The notes: generated from the sequence alone by a model not told the origin. A stretch of 64,000 nt of DNA from Streptomyces sp. MRC013 (GCF_023614235.1 NZ_CP094264.1:2356001-2420000); one strand, 5' to 3'. Numbered from the stretch's first letter, positions 33,848 to 43,169 are shown. Program-made: numbers and translations.

Positions 33848-34237
33848 ATGGCCCGACGCAGACGGCGCGGCCGCGTCGTGCACGTCGACGTGCGCGGCCT
33901 GGAGGCGCTGCGCGACCAGCTGGAGGAGCTCGCCCCCGCGCTGCGCACGGCAGCGGTACGGGCGGTGCGCGGCGCGGCCGAGGCGATCGTGGACGGCACC
34001 CGCGAGAACGTGCGGGTCGACTCCGGCAACCTCCGCGACTCCGTGGCCGCCCGCTACCGCGACGGCGGGACGCGGGCGCAGGTCGGCTGGTGGGACCGCG
34101 ACGACAACTACGCGGTCCACAACGAGCTGGGCACCAGCAGCATGCCCGCGCAACCGGCGCTCGGCCCGGCCGTGGAGGCTGAGCGTGCCCGCATCCGCGC
34201 GCGCGTGCGTGACGAGGTCCGCCGGGAACTGCCGTGA
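33848..34237 (+). CDS. HK97 gp10-like tail/neck protein
   Basis: A 129-residue protein with a basic start and the gp10 pattern: VDVRGLEALRDQLEELAPAL, ENVRVDSGNLRDSVAARYRD, YAVHNELGTSSMPAQPALGP. These tail-completion proteins act at the top of the tail. The stop overlaps the next GTG. Confidence 0.87.
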   Translation: MARRRRRGRVVHVDVRGLEALRDQLEELAPALRTAAVRAVRGAAEAIVDGTRENVRVDSGNLRDSVAARYRDGGTRAQVGWWDRDDNYAVHNELGTSSMPAQPALGPAVEAERARIRARVRDEVRRELP

Positions 34238-34656
34238 TCGCGCCGTCCCCGATGCTGCCGGTCCAGCGGGCGGTGTACGGACGGCTGAGCGGCGACGCCA
34301 CGCTGGCGGGTCTGGTCAGCGGCGTCTACGACTACGTCCCCGAGGACGTCACCTGGCCGTACGTGGTGATCGGCGAGGCCATGGAGGTCCCCCACAACTG
34401 GCTGGGCGGGTTCGGCCGGCAGACCACGATCACCGTGCACGTGTGGACCCGCGCCCGCGGGCACAGCCCCGGGCTGGCCATCGCCGCGCGCATCACCGAG
34501 CTCCTCGACCACCAGCCGCTGACCATCGCCGGCGGCCTTCACCATCTGTCCACCCGGTACGAGTTCAGCCAGGCCCTCACCGACCCCGAGCCGCCCGGAG
34601 ACATCCGGCACGTGGTGCTGCGCTACCGCGTCACCACCCAGCAGCAGTCCACCTGA
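34234..34656 (+). CDS. DUF3168-type tail terminator protein
   Basis: A 140-residue protein from GTG 34234: LPVQRAVYGRLSGDATLAGL, VYDYVPEDVTWPYVVIGEAM, TITVHVWTRARGHSPGLAIA. It matches the tail-terminator family that caps the tail tube and fixes its length. Overlaps the gp10-like gene by four bases. Confidence 0.87.
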   Translation: MIAPSPMLPVQRAVYGRLSGDATLAGLVSGVYDYVPEDVTWPYVVIGEAMEVPHNWLGGFGRQTTITVHVWTRARGHSPGLAIAARITELLDHQPLTIAGGLHHLSTRYEFSQALTDPEPPGDIRHVVLRYRVTTQQQST

Positions 34657-34698
34657 CGCCGCCCCTCCCGGCGGCCCTACCCCTTGCGGAGGACCCCT

Positions 34699-35118
34699 AT
34701 GAGCGTGCCCGGCATCGACGCATTCGGCACCCAGCTCCAGCGTGGCGACAGCGCCTCTCCCGAGACGTTCACCGCGATCGCCAACGCCACGAACATCTCG
34801 GCGCCGTCCCTGGCCCGGAACACCATCGACGTCACCTCGCACGACAGCCCCGACGGAGTGATGGAGTTCGTCGGCGGCCTGATCGACCCCGGCGAAGTGA
34901 GCGTCGACATCAACTACGCCCCGGCCCTGCACGACGTCCTCGTGGAGGACCTCTACGACACCGACCCGCGGAACTACCGGCTGGTGTTCCCCGACACCGC
35001 GGGCACGACCTGGCAGTTCGCCGCGGTGCTGACCGGGTTCGAGGCGACCGCCCCGTACGACGACAAGCTGGCCGCCACCCTCACCTACAAGGTGTCCGGC
35101 AAGCCCACTTTCCTCTGA
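34699..35118 (+). CDS. Tail tube (major tail) protein
   Basis: A 139-residue protein from ATG 34699, with GGAGG seven bases upstream. IDAFGTQLQRGDSASPETFT, NTIDVTSHDSPDGVMEFVGG and FEATAPYDDKLAATLTYKVS match the tube proteins of long-tailed phages. Rings of it form the tail shaft. No sheath gene is present, so the tail is non-contractile. Confidence 0.9.
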   Translation: MSVPGIDAFGTQLQRGDSASPETFTAIANATNISAPSLARNTIDVTSHDSPDGVMEFVGGLIDPGEVSVDINYAPALHDVLVEDLYDTDPRNYRLVFPDTAGTTWQFAAVLTGFEATAPYDDKLAATLTYKVSGKPTFL

Positions 35119-35129
35119 GAGGCACCACC

Positions 35130-35531
35130 ATGGCACTTCTGACCAAGGACCAGATCGCCCAGGCAGACGACCGGCAGTGGGAGGACGTCCCCGTCCCGGA
35201 GTGGGGTGGGGAGGTCCGCATCATGGGCATGTCCGGCACTGACCGCAACGCCTACCAAGCCTCGCTGGTGGTGATGGGACCCAACGGCAAGCCGTCGGGC
35301 ATCCGCCTGGAGGACCAGACCGCCAAGCTCGTCGCCCGCTGCCTGGTCGGCGAGGACTTCAAGCGCCTCTACACCGACAAGGAGGTCAAGGCACTCGGTG
35401 CGAAGAACGGCGGCGTCCTGGAGCGGCTGGCCGACGTCGCCAAGCGGTTGTCGGGCCTGGGTGACCGGGCGGTGGAGGACGCGGCGGGAAACTCCGAGCC
35501 CGCCCAGAGCGGGTCTTCTGCTTCCGCCTAG
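35130..35531 (+). CDS. Tail assembly chaperone, short form (G-like)
   Basis: A 133-residue protein from ATG 35130: LTKDQIAQADDRQWEDVPVP, VRIMGMSGTDRNAYQASLVV, KLVARCLVGEDFKRLYTDKE. It ends in SEPAQSGSSASA. It is the upstream partner of a lambda G/GT-type pair that keeps the tape measure soluble during tail assembly. Near its end lies the slippery heptamer at 35486-35492. Confidence 0.87.
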   Translation: MALLTKDQIAQADDRQWEDVPVPEWGGEVRIMGMSGTDRNAYQASLVVMGPNGKPSGIRLEDQTAKLVARCLVGEDFKRLYTDKEVKALGAKNGGVLERLADVAKRLSGLGDRAVEDAAGNSEPAQSGSSASA

Positions 35532-35845
35532 CGGCCCACCTCGGCATGACCGTGGGCGAGCTCCTCGGCCGCATCAGCTCCACGGAGCTGACCGAGTGGA
35601 TGGCCTACGAGCAAATCGCCGGTCCGCTGGGCCAGGAGCGGCTGGACGTGCTGCACTCCATCCTCGCCGCGACCGTCTCCAACACGGCCCGGGCCAAGGG
35701 CCGCAAGGCCGCGCCGGCTGACTTCATGCCGCAGTGGGACCAGGGCGCCGGCCGGGCCGGTGACTGGCAGCAGATGCTCGCCACCGTCACCACCCTGCAC
35801 GTGCGATGGGGCGGCACCGACCAGAGGAAGGGGGCGGCGTCGTGA
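35130..35845 (+). CDS. Tail assembly chaperone, frameshifted long form (GT-like)
   Basis: A -1 slip at 35486-35492 joins 35130-35492 to 35492-35845 and gives 238 residues. The downstream frame has no independent good start but reads KLRARPERVFCFRLAAHLGM, TVGELLGRISSTELTEWMAY and VTTLHVRWGGTDQ, the usual T part. The FRLAAHLG sequence ahead of its first ATG shows that the conserved part begins upstream of any start codon. The stop overlaps the tape-measure start as GTGA. Confidence 0.82.
35486..35492 (+). promoter_or_regulatory. Programmed -1 ribosomal frameshift site GGGAAAC
   Basis: G-GGA-AAC in the zero frame of the G-like gene, a canonical X-XXY-YYZ heptamer, 13 codons before its stop (35531). 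Slipping one base back opens the T-like frame through 35845. Confidence 0.85.
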
Positions 35846-37968
35846 CGCTCGATGAGCTGCTGGTGGAGATCGGTATCAGCACGGGCGACCTCACGTCCGG
35901 GGCCGCCCGGGCGGCGGGTGACGTGGAGCGGTCCCTGGACGGCATCGGGGACGCGGCCGAGGAGGCCAGCCGCGACGTCGAGACGGCCGCCGGCCAGGCG
36001 GCCGAGGCCCTGGACGGGGTGGGCGCCTCTGCGGCCGAGGCGGCCCAGGGCGCCGAGACCGCCGCCGGCCAGGTAGAGGGCAGCTTCCGGGGCATCGCCG
36101 CGGCCGCCGCCGGCGCCGCCGTGGGCGGGATGTTCATCGCGGGCCTGACCGAAGCGATGGACGCCAAGAAGGCCACCGCGAAGCTCGCGATCCAGCTCGA
36201 CCTCACCGGGCCGGAGGCCGAGCGCGCAGGCAAGCTGGCGGGCACCGTGTTCTCCGCCGGGTTCGGCGAGTCCATCGGGGAGGTCCACGAGGCGCTCGGC
36301 GGCGTCGCCCAGGCCATGGGCGGCATGGGCAAGGTCACCGACGCCGAGCTGGAGTCGATGACCCGCTCCGCCCTCATGCTCGCCTCCACCTTCGAACTGG
36401 ACCTGGGTGAGGCGTCCACGGCGGCCGGTCAGCTGATCAACCAGGGCTTGGTCAAGGACGGCAAAGAAGCGTTCGACGTTCTCACCCGTGCCGCGCAGAC
36501 CCTGCCCAAGAGCATGGTGGCCGACATCCCCGCCACGGTCATCGAGTACGGCAAGCACTTCCAGCGGCTGGGCCTGGATGCGCAGACCGCGTTCGGCATG
36601 ATGAGCCAGTACGTCAAGGCCGGCGGCCGCGACATCGACCAGGCCGCCGACATCCTCCACGAGTTCGCCCGCATCACCAGCGAGGAGACCGACCGGGCCG
36701 CCGAGGGCTTCAAGGACCTCGGGCTGGACGCGGGGCAGATGCTCACCGACATCGGCAAGGGCGGCAAGCCAGCTCAGGAAGCCCTGCAGAAGACGCTGAC
36801 CGCGCTGCGCGGGGTGAAGGACCCGGCGAAACAGTCGGCGCTCGCCGTGCAGCTGTTCGGCGACATGGCCGGTGAGGGCGCCGATGCGGTGTGGGCGATG
36901 GACCCGGCGACCGCCGCGGCCACGTCCGGCATGAACGAGGCCGCCGGCGCCGCGGAGAAGGCCACCGGGGCGATGGCCGCCACGCAGTCCCTGGACGCCA
37001 TCTGGCGCACGATGTCCACCACCCTCGGCGAGCTGTTCGGCCCCGCCCTCAAGGTCGTGGCCGACTTCCTCACCGAGCACCCCGGACTCATCAAGATCCT
37101 CGTTCCCGTACTGCTCGGGCTGGCCCTCGCCATCGGTATCGCCGTCATCGCCCAGTGGGCGTGGAACACCGCCCTGTGGGCATTCCCCGGCACGTGGATC
37201 ATCGCGGGCATCATCGCCCTGATCGCGGTCATCGTCCTGATCGTCGTCTACTGGGACGAGATCGTCGCCGCCACCGGCCGGGCATGGGACTGGATCAAGG
37301 AGAAGCTGGGCGGGGTCTGGAACTGGATCAAGGAGACGCTCGGCTCCGTATGGGAGTGGGTGTCCACCGCGACGGGCGACGCCTGGCGCTGGATCACCAG
37401 CCTGATCCAGACCGGGGTCGCCGCCGTCATGCGGTGGATCGGCACCCTCAGCGCCATCCCCGGCAAGGTCTCCGGCTGGTTCGGGCAGATGGTCGCCTAC
37501 GTCCGCGGCCTGCCGGGCCGGATCGCGTCCGCGGCCTCCGGCATGTGGGACGGCATCAAGAACGCGTTCCGGGGCGCCCTCAACTGGATCATCTCCAAGT
37601 GGAACAACTTCAGCTTCAGCGTGGGCGGCGGCAGCTTCCTGGGCATATCCATCCCCCGCATCACCATCTCCACCCCCGACATCCCCTACCTCGCCGAGGG
37701 CGGCATCACCACCGGCCCCACCCTCGCGATGATCGGTGAGGGCCGCGAGGACGAGGCCGTACTGCCCCTGTCCCGGCTCGACGGGATGCTCCGCGGCGTC
37801 GCCCGCTCCGTGCAGGACACCGGCCGCGACGGCGGACCCGGCGGGGAGGTGCGGGTCGTCATCGACGTCACCGGCGCCGACCGCGAGATGCGGTCGCTCA
37901 TGCAGCGCATCGTCCGCGTCGACGGCCGCGGGTCGGTGCAGACCGCGTTCGGCCAGCCAGGCCGGTAG
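35842..37968 (+). CDS. Tape measure protein
   Basis: A 708-residue protein from GTG 35842. The N-terminal ~100 residues are Ala/Glu-rich coiled sequence with near repeats (AAGQAAEALDGVGASAAEAA). A central TMP core follows (SFRGIAAAAAGAAVGGMFIA, ADIPATVIEYGKHFQRLGLD, GMMSQYVKAGGRDIDQAADI). Then come hydrophobic segments near residues 415-475 (IKILVPVLLGLALAIGIAVI), Trp-rich amphipathic repeats (WDWIKEKLGGVWNWIKETLG), and a C-terminal part with YLAEGGITTGPTLAMIGEGR. It sets tail length and enters the host envelope on infection. Its size is modest, so the tail should be rather short (inference). Confidence 0.93.
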   Translation: MTLDELLVEIGISTGDLTSGAARAAGDVERSLDGIGDAAEEASRDVETAAGQAAEALDGVGASAAEAAQGAETAAGQVEGSFRGIAAAAAGAAVGGMFIAGLTEAMDAKKATAKLAIQLDLTGPEAERAGKLAGTVFSAGFGESIGEVHEALGGVAQAMGGMGKVTDAELESMTRSALMLASTFELDLGEASTAAGQLINQGLVKDGKEAFDVLTRAAQTLPKSMVADIPATVIEYGKHFQRLGLDAQTAFGMMSQYVKAGGRDIDQAADILHEFARITSEETDRAAEGFKDLGLDAGQMLTDIGKGGKPAQEALQKTLTALRGVKDPAKQSALAVQLFGDMAGEGADAVWAMDPATAAATSGMNEAAGAAEKATGAMAATQSLDAIWRTMSTTLGELFGPALKVVADFLTEHPGLIKILVPVLLGLALAIGIAVIAQWAWNTALWAFPGTWIIAGIIALIAVIVLIVVYWDEIVAATGRAWDWIKEKLGGVWNWIKETLGSVWEWVSTATGDAWRWITSLIQTGVAAVMRWIGTLSAIPGKVSGWFGQMVAYVRGLPGRIASAASGMWDGIKNAFRGALNWIISKWNNFSFSVGGGSFLGISIPRITISTPDIPYLAEGGITTGPTLAMIGEGREDEAVLPLSRLDGMLRGVARSVQDTGRDGGPGGEVRVVIDVTGADREMRSLMQRIVRVDGRGSVQTAFGQPGR

Positions 37969-37980
37969 GGAGGCAGGCAC

Positions 37981-40743
37981 ATGGTGTTCCCTCTGGACCG
38001 CCGCACGTGGATCTACGTGGTCGGTGTCGGCTGGACGGACATCACCAGCGACGTCTACGAGCGGGAGCCGATCACCATCACGCGCGGCCGCGGAGACGAG
38101 GGCGTACGGGTCGAGCCCTCCCGCTGCTCCCTCGTCCTGAACAACCGCCTCGGGACGTACTCCCCGCGCAACCCGCGCTCCCCATACGCCGGGAAGATCG
38201 GCCGCAACACCCCGATCCGGGTCACGGTCGGCGGGCCCACCAGCTGGCTCGACATCCCGCCCGGCACGACCGGCCGGGCCTCCACCCCCGATCACGCCTC
38301 GCTCGACATCACCGGGGACCTGGACGTCCGTATCGACCTGTCCCCCGAGACGTGGGCCGGCGGCCCGTGGGAGACCGACGCCATCGAGCTAATCGGCAAG
38401 TACCGCCTCACGAGCAACCAACGGTCCTGGCGCATGGTCCTGGTCAACAACGGCAAGCTCGAGTTCGTCCACTCCACGACCGGCAGCGACACCCATTTCT
38501 GGCAGTCCGAACCCGTCCCCCACGTAGCGGGGCACCGCGGCGCGGTCCGCGTGACCCTCGACGTGAACAACGGCGCCGGCGGCCACACCCTGACCTTCTA
38601 CACCGCGCCCTCCATCGCCGGGCCGTGGACGGTCCTGAGCAGCGAGACCCGCAGCGGCACCACCAGCCTCTACGCCTCAACCTCGCCGCTGGAGGTCGGC
38701 GACCTCTCCGCGCTGGCGTTCGAGGCGATCGGGCGCCGGATCCACGCCGCGGAGGTCCGCAACGGCATCGGCGGGACGGTCGTGGCCGCTCCCGATTTCA
38801 CCGCCCGGACGCCGGGCAGCACCTCGTTCGCCGACACCGCCGGCCGGACGTGGACGGTCAGCAGCGGCGCGTCGATCACCAACCAGCACGTGCGGTTCGT
38901 GGGCGAGGTGGCGTCCTGGCCGACCCGCTGGGACGTCTCCGGGCAGGACGTGTACACCACGATCGAGGCGGCCGGCGTCCTGCGGCGCCTCGGCCAGGGC
39001 CGCAAGGCCTTGGCGTCGACGCTGCGCCGGCGGATCCCGGCGTACTCGCCGCTGGCGTACTGGCCGATGGAGGACGACGACGGCGCCACCACCGCCGCGT
39101 CCGGCCTGCCGGGCGGCAGCCCCCTGTACACCCTGGGCCTGGAGTTCGGAGCCGAGGACTCTCTGCCGGGTTCCTCCGCCCTGCCCACCGTCAGTACGGG
39201 CAGCCGCCTCAACGGCGCCGTGCGTGCGCCGTCGCCGGACGTGCCGAGCACGGAGTGGCACCTGGAGTTCGTCTACCGGCTCGACACCGCCCCCGCCAGC
39301 AAGACGTGCATCCTCGGCGCGTGGGGGACGGGCAGCGTCAGGCGGTGGTACCTGTACCTGCAGTCCGGCATCGCCACGGTCGAGGGCTACGACGTGGAGG
39401 GAAACCTCCTGGTCAACCGGGCCGTCGGCATCGGCGGCGATCTGTTCGGGCAGTGGGTGCGCTGGCAGCTGTACGCCCAGCAGGTCGGCGGCAACGTCGA
39501 GTACACCACCCGGTGGGTCGTCGTCGGCAGCAGCGGCGGCAGCTCGGCCGGCACCTACCCGGGCACCATCGGCCTGATCACCGACGTGGTCGGCCCGCCC
39601 GACGCCTACGCGGCCGGCGCCGACGGCATGGGCATCGGGCACATCGCCGTGTTCGACACCGCCGACACCACCGCCTACAACAGCGCGGACCACGGGTTCT
39701 CCGGGGAAACCGCGCTCAGCAGGCTCGCCCGGCTGACCACCGAGGAATCCGGCACCGTCACCGTGCGGTGGATCGACGGAGACTCCTACCTCGACTCCGA
39801 GCGGATGGGACCGCAACGGCCGGAGACCCTGCTCGACCTCCTCGATGAGGCCGCGGCCGCCGACGGCGGCCTGCTCTACGAGGACCGCACGCGCCTGGGC
39901 CTGGTCTACCGGGACCGGACCTCCTTCTACAACCAGCGCGTGGCCCTCGCACTGGACTACGCCTCCGGCCGCGAGGTGGCCCCGCCGCTGGAGCCGACCG
40001 AGGACGACCAGCGCATCCGCAACGACGTCACGGTGAAACGGCGCGGCGGGTCGTGGGGGCGGGCGGTCCTGGAGTCCGGGCCGCTGTCCACCCTGCCGCC
40101 CGAGGAGGGCGGGGTGGGCCTGTACGACGAGGAGATCGAGCTCAACATCACGGAGGACGCGCGGGCCCAGCGGCTGGCCGAGTGGCGCCTGCACCTGGGC
40201 ACCTGGGACGAGGCCCGCTATCCGACCGTGCGAGTCGCCCTCCACGCCGCGCCGCACCTCATCGACCAGGCCGCCACCCTCGACGTCGGGGACAGGCTGA
40301 CCATCTCCAACCCGCCGCCGTGGCTGCCGCCGGATCTCATCGACCTACTCGCCTACGGCTACACCGAAACGATCACCCGGTACACCTGGCACCTGGAGAT
40401 GAACTGCGCCCCGGCCGGACCATGGAAGGTCGGCGTTGTCGCCGATGCCGAGGCCGGGCGGGCGGACACCGGCGGCTGCCAGCTGACCGGCACGATCACC
40501 GCGTCCGCGACGTCGGTGGCGGTGACCACCACCGGCAACCGCCGCTGGATCGACAGCGCCACCTACCCGGGCGACTTCCCGTTCCTGGTCCGTGTGGGCG
40601 GGGAGGTCATGCAGGTCACCGCCGTCGCCGGCACCACCAGCGCCCAGACGCTCACCGTGGTCCGCGGCGTCAACGGCCTGACCAAGGTGCACGCGGCGGG
40701 CACCGCCGTGGTACTCGACCGGGCTCTGCGCCCCATCCCATAG
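37981..40743 (+). CDS. Minor tail protein with LamG-like domains
   Basis: A 920-residue protein. The N-terminus (WIYVVGVGWTDITSDVYERE, RCSLVLNNRLGTYSPRNPRS) is a distal-tail/baseplate type start. Two concanavalin-like modules follow (about residues 100-250, and from AYWPMEDDDGAT at about 360 to 560). Then a phage tail hub-like region (RLARLTTEESGTVTVRWIDG, DLLDEAAAADGGLLYEDRTR) and a C-terminal beta domain. The LamG-like parts suggest glycan binding at the tail tip. The large size and place after the tape measure fit a combined tail-tip and receptor protein. Confidence 0.82.
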   Translation: MVFPLDRRTWIYVVGVGWTDITSDVYEREPITITRGRGDEGVRVEPSRCSLVLNNRLGTYSPRNPRSPYAGKIGRNTPIRVTVGGPTSWLDIPPGTTGRASTPDHASLDITGDLDVRIDLSPETWAGGPWETDAIELIGKYRLTSNQRSWRMVLVNNGKLEFVHSTTGSDTHFWQSEPVPHVAGHRGAVRVTLDVNNGAGGHTLTFYTAPSIAGPWTVLSSETRSGTTSLYASTSPLEVGDLSALAFEAIGRRIHAAEVRNGIGGTVVAAPDFTARTPGSTSFADTAGRTWTVSSGASITNQHVRFVGEVASWPTRWDVSGQDVYTTIEAAGVLRRLGQGRKALASTLRRRIPAYSPLAYWPMEDDDGATTAASGLPGGSPLYTLGLEFGAEDSLPGSSALPTVSTGSRLNGAVRAPSPDVPSTEWHLEFVYRLDTAPASKTCILGAWGTGSVRRWYLYLQSGIATVEGYDVEGNLLVNRAVGIGGDLFGQWVRWQLYAQQVGGNVEYTTRWVVVGSSGGSSAGTYPGTIGLITDVVGPPDAYAAGADGMGIGHIAVFDTADTTAYNSADHGFSGETALSRLARLTTEESGTVTVRWIDGDSYLDSERMGPQRPETLLDLLDEAAAADGGLLYEDRTRLGLVYRDRTSFYNQRVALALDYASGREVAPPLEPTEDDQRIRNDVTVKRRGGSWGRAVLESGPLSTLPPEEGGVGLYDEEIELNITEDARAQRLAEWRLHLGTWDEARYPTVRVALHAAPHLIDQAATLDVGDRLTISNPPPWLPPDLIDLLAYGYTETITRYTWHLEMNCAPAGPWKVGVVADAEAGRADTGGCQLTGTITASATSVAVTTTGNRRWIDSATYPGDFPFLVRVGGEVMQVTAVAGTTSAQTLTVVRGVNGLTKVHAAGTAVVLDRALRPIP

Positions 40744-40756
40744 AGAGGACTCCCCC

Positions 40757-41200
40757 ATGCCGATCCTGGCCGGCCGGAAAGTCACCGCTGACGAGTTCAA
40801 CCGGCTGAGGACGGGCCTGTACTTCGCGCAGGCGACATCGTCGCTCACCCGCGTCGACGCCACCTACGCGGACGTCCCCGGCGCGTCGGTGACGTTCACG
40901 ACGACCGGCGCGAACGCGGAGTACGCCGTGTACGCCGTGTTCGACTGCGCCGTCGGCACGGCGGCCGCCACGAACCGCATGCTGGGCCGCATCGTCACCG
41001 ACGGTGTCGCTGAGGGCGGGTTCGCGATCCACGAGATGGACCAGACCGACCGGGACACCGTCGCGACGCTGGCCCGGGGCACGCTGGCCGCGGCCGGCTC
41101 CCACACGATCAAACTACAAGGGGCACTCAGCTCGGCTGCGGGCTCCGGCACGTTCCAGGCGTTCACACAGGTCCTCGTCATCGTCTCCGAACAGCCGTAA
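40757..41200 (+). CDS. Small tail-tip protein
   Basis: A 147-residue protein from ATG 40757. MPILAGRKVTADEFNRLRTG is a start shared by many short tail-fibre-related proteins of actinobacterial phages. A beta-sandwich-like body follows (ASVTFTTTGANAEYAVYAVF, LAAAGSHTIKLQGALSSAAG). Likely a tail-tip or collar component. Confidence 0.7.
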   Translation: MPILAGRKVTADEFNRLRTGLYFAQATSSLTRVDATYADVPGASVTFTTTGANAEYAVYAVFDCAVGTAAATNRMLGRIVTDGVAEGGFAIHEMDQTDRDTVATLARGTLAAAGSHTIKLQGALSSAAGSGTFQAFTQVLVIVSEQP

Positions 41201-41284
41201 GACCCACCCTCTACCCGCCCGCCCGCCCGCCCGCCCCGTGCCGCTGCGGCCCGGGGCGTTTCTCATGCCCTGGAGCACTCACCC

Positions 41285-42055
41285 TTGAGCACCCCGATAC
41301 CGGCGACCTCCCCCGTCCCCGCCGCGCCGACCGGCCGCCCGGTCGTCTTCGTCATCCCGCACGCGGACGACGAGGTCCTGTGGATGTGGCTGATCATCGC
41401 CCACCACGTCCTCGCCGGGCGGCACGTCGTCACCGTGCTGGCCAGCGACGGCGCCAGCAGTACCGTCCACTCCTGCCTCAACGGCACCCGGGCCAACGGC
41501 TGGTGGCCCGCCTCGTGGCACTACCCGGCACCCGGTCACGAGCGGTACGCCCCGCTCACCACCGCCGAGTTCGTCGGCGGCCGCGACGCGGAGTTCGTCG
41601 ACTCGTGCACCGCGCTCGGCGTCCGCCCCGAGGATATCCACCTGGAGACCGGCTGGCGGCAGACCGAGGTCACCGTCGACCGGGCCCGTGAGCTGATCCT
41701 GCGCTGGCACCAGACCTACCCGGACGCCGGGATCTACACGACCTGGTGGGGCGACACCGACCCCACCCACGCCGCGCTCGGCACCGCCCTGCGCGCCCTG
41801 GCCCTCGAAGGCGTCCTCACCGACGCCCGGTGGGCCGTGCGCCGCGCGCAGGGACCGACCGCGCCGGGCGCCGTGGAGTACCTCGTGGCCGCAGACCTGC
41901 GCGCCCAGGCGCTGCGCATGGCCCGCTGCGCCGTGCAGGCGTACCGCGCGTGGGCGCCGGAGCAGGGCCGGTACGCCATCGGCTACCACTCGGTGCCCAA
42001 CGAGTTCGCCGCGGTGGAATCCGGCGGGCCTGTGTGGATCGTCAAGAACCCCTGA
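41285..42055 (+). CDS. PIG-L/LmbE-family deacetylase
   Basis: A 256-residue protein from TTG 41285. The zinc motif PHADDEVLW lies at about residues 25-33, then DGASSTVHSCLNG and TWWGDTDPTHAALGTALRAL, whose HxxH-type histidine completes the site. Family members remove N-acetyl groups from sugars such as GlcNAc in GPI, mycothiol and cell-wall precursors. It lies between the tail-tip gene and the endolysin, so it may act on a surface glycan during entry or on the wall at lysis, or be virion-borne. The substrate cannot be read from sequence. Confidence 0.85.
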   Translation: MSTPIPATSPVPAAPTGRPVVFVIPHADDEVLWMWLIIAHHVLAGRHVVTVLASDGASSTVHSCLNGTRANGWWPASWHYPAPGHERYAPLTTAEFVGGRDAEFVDSCTALGVRPEDIHLETGWRQTEVTVDRARELILRWHQTYPDAGIYTTWWGDTDPTHAALGTALRALALEGVLTDARWAVRRAQGPTAPGAVEYLVAADLRAQALRMARCAVQAYRAWAPEQGRYAIGYHSVPNEFAAVESGGPVWIVKNP

Positions 42056-42065
42056 GGAGGACCTC

Positions 42066-42890
42066 ATGGCCTGGTATCCGGGCGCGACGAAAATGGAGCT
42101 CCAGCCGGAGAGTGACGGACAGGCGGCGATCCGGCCGACGCAGGTGATCCTGCATAGCCTCGCCGCCCCGTGGACGGCCCGGCGGGCGTACGAGTTCTGG
42201 CGGGACAGCTCGTCCCTCGAATCGCATTTCGGGCTGGGTTTCGCGGGCGACCTCGCCCAGTACATCGGCACCGAGACCCGCGCCGACGCCAACGCGGCCG
42301 CGAACCGGCGGCCGGACGGCACCGGTGCGGTGTCGATCGAGACGGCGTCCAACCTGCAGCACACCGACCCGTGGACCGGCGAGCAGATCGAGCAGCTGAT
42401 CCGGCTGGGGGTGTGGCTGCACCAGCGGCACGGCATCCCGCTGCGGATCTGCCGCACCCACGACGAGCCCGGGTTCGGCTACCACTCCCTGCACCCGGCG
42501 TGGTCGGTGGGCGGGACCGCCTGCCCCGGCGCCGCGCGGGTGAAGCAGTTCCGCGAGGTCGTGTTCCCCGGGATCGTCGCCCGGGCCACCGCCCAGACCA
42601 GCACACCCCCCGAGGAGGACGACATGGCCGCAGTCGACGTGTGGGCCTACAAGAACACCACGATCGAGACGCGGGACGCCTACGAGATCCTGCGCAGCAC
42701 CAACCGCACCGTGCAGGCCCTCGCCGCGCAGGTCGCCGCGCAGACCGCGGCCATCCAGGCCCTCGCCGCGCAGCTCGGCGACGACGTGGACACCGCGGCC
42801 GTCGTCGCCGCCGTCCAGCAGGCCATCCGCGACGCCGTCATCACGGTCGACGTCGACGTCACCGCCGCCCCGGCCGGGGCCGGGCGGTAA
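42066..42890 (+). CDS. Endolysin: N-acetylmuramoyl-L-alanine amidase
   Basis: A 274-residue protein. The amidase_2/PGRP domain covers about residues 1-170: VILHSLAAPWTARRAYEFWR, SHFGLGFAGDLAQYIGTETR, RTHDEPGFGYHSLHPAWSVG and TACPG, with the zinc His/His/Cys in ILHS, HSLHP and TACPG. The C-terminal half is helical (EILRSTNRTVQALAAQVAAQ) with no recognised wall-binding repeat. It cuts the peptide from muramic acid at lysis. GAGGA precedes the ATG. Confidence 0.9.
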   Translation: MAWYPGATKMELQPESDGQAAIRPTQVILHSLAAPWTARRAYEFWRDSSSLESHFGLGFAGDLAQYIGTETRADANAAANRRPDGTGAVSIETASNLQHTDPWTGEQIEQLIRLGVWLHQRHGIPLRICRTHDEPGFGYHSLHPAWSVGGTACPGAARVKQFREVVFPGIVARATAQTSTPPEEDDMAAVDVWAYKNTTIETRDAYEILRSTNRTVQALAAQVAAQTAAIQALAAQLGDDVDTAAVVAAVQQAIRDAVITVDVDVTAAPAGAGR

Positions 42891-42919
42891 CCCCCTCTCG
42901 CAGATCGGAGAACCACCTC

Positions 42920-43168
42920 ATGACTACCTCAGCGTTCTGGAAAGCCGCCGCGGAGAGGGCGGTGCGGACCTTCGCGCAGGCCGTCCTCGGCGCCGTCGGC
43001 GCGGACCAGCTCGGCCTCCTCGATGTCGACTGGGGCCAGGCCGCCGGCGTCGGCGGGCTCGCCGCGGTCCTCGCGGTGCTCACCGCCGTGGCGACATCCG
43101 GCGTCGGCCCGGCCGGGCCCGGCATCACCGAGACGCCCACCCGGCGCACGCCGCTGTCTGGGCTCTGA
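42920..43168 (+). CDS. Holin (r1t-type)
   Basis: Eighty-two residues from ATG 42920. FWKAAAERAVRTFAQAVLGA, then GLLDVDWGQAAGVGGLAAVL and AVLTAVATSGVG, fits the phage r1t holin family with two membrane segments and a short polar tail. It forms membrane lesions that release the endolysin. It directly follows the endolysin. Confidence 0.82.
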   Translation: MTTSAFWKAAAERAVRTFAQAVLGAVGADQLGLLDVDWGQAAGVGGLAAVLAVLTAVATSGVGPAGPGITETPTRRTPLSGL

Positions 43169-43169
43169 C

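Noticed and set aside
35605..38295. Minus-strand open frame of 896 codons opposite the tape measure
   Set aside because: Same antisense effect of codon bias; the plus strand encodes recognisable tape measure and tail chaperone proteins.
41215..41245. Run of CCCG units as a regulatory repeat
   Set aside because: Only about five imperfect units in a short spacer; explained by base composition.
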